A DNA stretch of 9,172 nucleotides from Betaproteobacteria bacterium (GTDB lineage Bacteria; Pseudomonadota; Gammaproteobacteria; Burkholderiales; Usitatibacteraceae). Position 1 is the stretch's first letter; every line of letters starts with the position of its first letter. The notes beneath the pieces were generated by a model. It saw nothing but the letters and a program-made list of their open reading frames with translations. It was not told the DNA's origin and ran no database searches. Of this stretch, positions 6,918-9,172 are shown one piece after another. A program made the position numbers and the translations under genes. Where the stretch lies: positions 1-9,172 of the forward strand of contig JAAOZZ010000245.1 in assembly GCA_012274175.1 (NCBI GenBank). The letters run 5' to 3'.

Positions 6918-8600
6918 ATGCCCGCTCCGGCGGGGGCCGCGGCGGCGGCCGCCTCCCGCGCCGGCCTCGAGCGCGACCGGGCGCACGACGCCCGGTTCCT
7001 GTCCAAGCTCGAGTACCTCAACGCGATCGGCATCGCGCTCTCCCAGGAGCGCGACATCACCGCGCTGCTCGAGACCATCCTCATCGCGTCGAAGAACCTC
7101 ACGCGCGCCGACGGCGGCACGCTCTATCGCCTGGTGGGCGGCAAGCTCCAGTTCGAGATCGTGCGCACCGACAGCCTGTCGATCGCGATGGGCGGAAGCT
7201 CGGGCAACGCGGTGCCGTTCTATCCGATCCCGCTGCAGGACAAGGACGGCAGGCCGAACTACACCATGATCGCCGCCTACGCGGCGCTCACCCACAAGAC
7301 GGTGAACATCGCCGACGCGTACACCGCCGAGGGGTTCGACTTCTCCGGCACGCGCAACTTCGACAAGCGCACCGGGTATCGCTCGACTTCTTTCCTCACG
7401 GTGCCGATGAAGAACCACGAGGGCGAGATCATCGGCGTGCTGCAGCTCTTGAACGCCATCGATCCCGCGACGGGGCGCGTCACGACGTTCAGCGAGGAGG
7501 ACCAGCGGCTCGCGGAGTCCCTCGCGTCCCAGGCGGCCATCGCCCTCACCAACCGGCTGCTGATCCAGCAGCTGGAGGTGCTGTTCGAGTCCCTGATCGA
7601 GCTCATCAACACGGCCATCGACGACAAGAGCCCCTACACGGGCGGGCACTGCAAGCGCGTTCCCGTGCTCACGATGATGCTCGCGGAGGCGGCCCACAAC
7701 GCTTCCGCCGGAGTGCTCACGGCGTTCCACATGTCGGACAAGGACCGCTACGAGCTCAAGATCGCGGGACTGCTCCACGATTGCGGGAAGATCACCACGC
7801 CGGTGCACGTGGTCGACAAGGCCACCAAGCTGCAGACCATCTACGACCGGATCGACCTCGTGGCCACTCGCTTCGAGGCGCTCAAGCGCGAGGCGGAGGT
7901 GGAGATGCTGCGCGCCAAGCTGAAGGCGATCGAGGCGCACGACGAGGAAAGCGCCCGGCGCGCCGAGGAGGCCTACTCGGCCAAGCTCGCCCAGTACGAC
8001 GACGACCGCGAGTTCCTGCGCCGCACCAACGTGGGCAGCGAGCGCATGAAGCCGGAGGACCAGGCCCGCGTGTCGCGTATCGCGCGCTACGAGTGGCGCA
8101 ACGAGCGCGGCGAGACGGCCCGGTTCCTTTCGCGCGACGAGGAGGAGAACCTCAACATCGCCTACGGCACGCTCAACACCGCCGAGCGCGAGGTCATCAA
8201 CCACCACATCGTCGCCACGATCAAGATGCTCGAGGCGCTGCCGTGGCCGCGCCACCTGGCCAACGTGCCCGAATACGCCGGCGGCCACCACGAGCGCATG
8301 GACGGCAAGGGCTATCCCAAGGGCCTCACGCGCGAGCAGATGAGCGTGCAGGCGCGGGTGATGGGGATCGCCGATATCTTCGAGGCGTTGACCGCGCGGG
8401 ACCGTCCCTACAAGTCCGGCAAGACGCTGTCCGAGTCGCTCGCCATCCTCGGCCGCTTCAAGCAGAACGGGCACATCGACCCGGATCTCTTCGACATTTT
8501 CGTGCGCGACAAGGTGTACCTCAGCTACGCGCGCGAGTTCCTCGACCCGGAGCAGATCGACGAGGTCGACGAGAAGGCCATCCCCGGCTACCGGCCCTGA
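6918..8600 (+). CDS. GAF and HD-GYP domain protein, probable c-di-GMP phosphodiesterase
   Basis: A 560-residue cytosolic signalling enzyme. A GAF domain (about 27-215, RTGYRS at 151-156, GVLQLLN) is followed by a helix and an HD-GYP phosphodiesterase domain that hydrolyses c-di-GMP. Catalytic motifs are intact: GGHCKRV (H244, R247), LLHDCGKI (H287, D288, K291), INHHIV (H429, H430) and HHERMDGKGYP (457-467). Between the HD motif and H429 lie about 140 residues instead of the usual 30 or so. The insertion (about 300-420) is highly charged and predicted helical, probably a coiled coil. There is no membrane segment or receiver domain, so input is likely a ligand through the GAF. Start choice: ATG 6918 has GGGAAG 7 bases upstream; an in-frame GTG at 6885 overlaps the ATPase stop (GTGA) and would add 11 residues by coupled translation. 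The gene ends 11 bases before a terminator, closing the cluster. Confidence 0.92.
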   Translation: MPAPAGAAAAAASRAGLERDRAHDARFLSKLEYLNAIGIALSQERDITALLETILIASKNLTRADGGTLYRLVGGKLQFEIVRTDSLSIAMGGSSGNAVPFYPIPLQDKDGRPNYTMIAAYAALTHKTVNIADAYTAEGFDFSGTRNFDKRTGYRSTSFLTVPMKNHEGEIIGVLQLLNAIDPATGRVTTFSEEDQRLAESLASQAAIALTNRLLIQQLEVLFESLIELINTAIDDKSPYTGGHCKRVPVLTMMLAEAAHNASAGVLTAFHMSDKDRYELKIAGLLHDCGKITTPVHVVDKATKLQTIYDRIDLVATRFEALKREAEVEMLRAKLKAIEAHDEESARRAEEAYSAKLAQYDDDREFLRRTNVGSERMKPEDQARVSRIARYEWRNERGETARFLSRDEEENLNIAYGTLNTAEREVINHHIVATIKMLEALPWPRHLANVPEYAGGHHERMDGKGYPKGLTREQMSVQARVMGIADIFEALTARDRPYKSGKTLSESLAILGRFKQNGHIDPDLFDIFVRDKVYLSYAREFLDPEQIDEVDEKAIPGYRP

Positions 8601-8611
8601 GGCCCGGCGGG

Positions 8612-8634
8612 AACTGACGTTTTTGGTCAGTTTT
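8612..8634 (+). terminator. Intrinsic terminator of the signalling cluster
   Basis: AACTGAC (8612-8618) pairs exactly with GTCAGTT (8626-8632) around a 7-base loop GTTTTTG, with a TTTT tract at 8631-8634. It starts 11 bases after the HD-GYP stop codon. The stem is short and the T tract brief, so it may be only moderately efficient, but the position fits the end of the operon. Confidence 0.6.
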
Positions 8635-8893
8635 GGCGCGCTGAGGCGAAGGCGAGCGCGGGGAAGGGCAGTGGCTGCGTAGATAGCGCCGATGCAGTCG
8701 TCGGAAAGGGGATTTGGCGCCTGCCCGGGCCTGTTAAGTGATTGTTTCGAAAGGTAGCTCGGCTTGCGGCTGGAGACGGGATGGGGCGCGGCGAAGTTCG
8801 GCCTGCGAAGCGAAGCTGGCACAGCGGTTGCATAAGGCTCTTCGCGCATCGTAGTTGCATCACCGGACTTCTTCCCCAACCTTAGGAGAGCAC
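8635..8893. other. Intergenic control region upstream of pilA
   Basis: No credible gene is seen here. The region contains the sigma-54 promoter at 8817-8832. Upstream of it is a relatively AT-rich patch (8730-8755, with the palindrome TTCGAA) and three CGAAG words between about 8790 and 8815. These are possible but unproven sites for an activator such as PilR or for IHF. A minus-strand frame here (8627-8863) has no recognisable product. Confidence 0.5.
8817..8832 (+). promoter_or_regulatory. Sigma-54 (RpoN) promoter of pilA
   Basis: TGGCAC (8817-8822), a 5-base spacer and TTGCA (8828-8832) match the -24/-12 consensus, with the invariant GG and GC ten bases apart. The predicted start is near 8843, leaving a leader of about 50 bases before the pilin ATG. 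Pilin genes of several proteobacteria are RpoN-dependent and activated by the PilS/PilR two-component system, so both motif and context agree. Confidence 0.85.
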
Positions 8894-9172
8894 ATGAAAA
8901 AAGTTCAACAAGGCTTCACCCTCATCGAACTGATGATCGTGGTCGCGATCATCGGCATCCTGGCCGCGGTCGCCATTCCCGCGTACCAGGACTACCTCAA
9001 CCGTTCGAAGATGACTGAAGTGCTGGCTGCGGTAAGCGCGTGCAAGACGGGCGTGGCCGAAGCGGCCGCCGCCAAGAACGTGCTGCCCGCCGACATCACC
9101 GCTGCGGGCTGCTCGAACACCGCCACGCAGTACATGTCGAACATGGATGTCGCCGCCGGCGTGATCAGCGCC
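8894..9172 (+). CDS. pilA: Type IVa major pilin (3' end outside window)
   Basis: The 93 visible codons encode a class IVa prepilin, the building block of type IV pili, processed and N-methylated by the PilD peptidase at the inner membrane. The leader is the short basic MKKVQQG; cleavage is expected between G7 and F8. The mature N-terminus [28 protein letters not shown] is a textbook pilin helix, with the conserved glutamate E12 (Glu5 of the mature protein). Two cysteines, C50 and C73, are seen so far. Usual length is about 140-170 residues, so roughly half is present. ATG 8894 follows AGGAG (8884-8888) by 5 bases. Transcription is expected from the sigma-54 promoter upstream, independent of the terminated signalling cluster. 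A minor pilin is possible but less likely given the strong dedicated promoter. Confidence 0.93.
   Translation, partial: MKKVQQGFTLIELMIVVAIIGILAAVAIPAYQDYLNRSKMTEVLAAVSACKTGVAEAAAAKNVLPADITAAGCSNTATQYMSNMDVAAGVISA

Noticed and set aside
6687..8879. Long minus-strand open frame (about 730 codons) opposite the HD-GYP gene
   Set aside because: It is an antisense shadow of the GAF-HD-GYP gene. It has low-complexity Arg/Leu/Val/Gly composition, no motifs, and overlaps the terminator and the sigma-54 promoter.
8994..9115. Pilin cysteines C50 and C73 as an unusual disulfide
   Set aside because: The C-terminal half of the pilin is outside the window, so the full cysteine set and any pairing cannot be judged.

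Overview
The window looks like chromosomal DNA from a GC-rich proteobacterium, most likely a betaproteobacterium. The clues are the single-chain (homodimeric-type) pyruvate dehydrogenase E1, the strong G/C bias at third codon positions, and a type IVa pilin gene behind a sigma-54 promoter. The genus cannot be named from the sequence alone. There is no sign of mobile DNA, CRISPR, tRNA or rRNA.

Layout. Positions 1-1415 (minus strand) carry the N-terminal half of aceE, transcribed leftward from a good sigma-70 promoter at 1484-1512. A 445-base divergent intergenic region (1416-1860) holds that promoter, a doubtful 33-codon ORF, a conspicuous AT-rich island with an inverted repeat, and a GC hairpin that embraces the start codon of the next gene. 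From 1861 to 8600 five plus-strand genes lie close together: a PP2C-type protein phosphatase, a two-FHA-domain protein, a metallo-beta-lactamase-fold hydrolase resembling class II cyclic-nucleotide phosphodiesterases, a GAF-domain PilB/GspE-like ATPase, and a GAF-HD-GYP protein. Gaps are 18, 187, 26 and 29 bases. An intrinsic-terminator-like hairpin follows 11 bases after the last stop codon. A separate transcription unit then begins: a consensus sigma-54 promoter (8817-8832), a strong ribosome binding site, and the 5' part of a type IVa major pilin gene (pilA), cut by the window end.

How the genes may work together (inference). The five-gene cluster joins three signalling currencies. Phosphothreonine is represented by the PP2C eraser and FHA reader, cyclic mononucleotides by the predicted phosphodiesterase and two PDE-like GAF domains, and c-di-GMP by a catalytically intact HD-GYP protein. 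All sit beside a secretion/pilus-type ATPase that carries its own GAF sensor, next to a pilin gene. A reasonable hypothesis is a regulatory module controlling a type IV pilus or type II secretion-like machine. The Ser/Thr kinase expected to oppose the phosphatase is not in the window. The 187-base gap between the FHA and hydrolase genes contains a 20-bp perfect palindrome and a CRP-like TGTG-N8-CACA site, so the cluster may be two transcription units rather than one.
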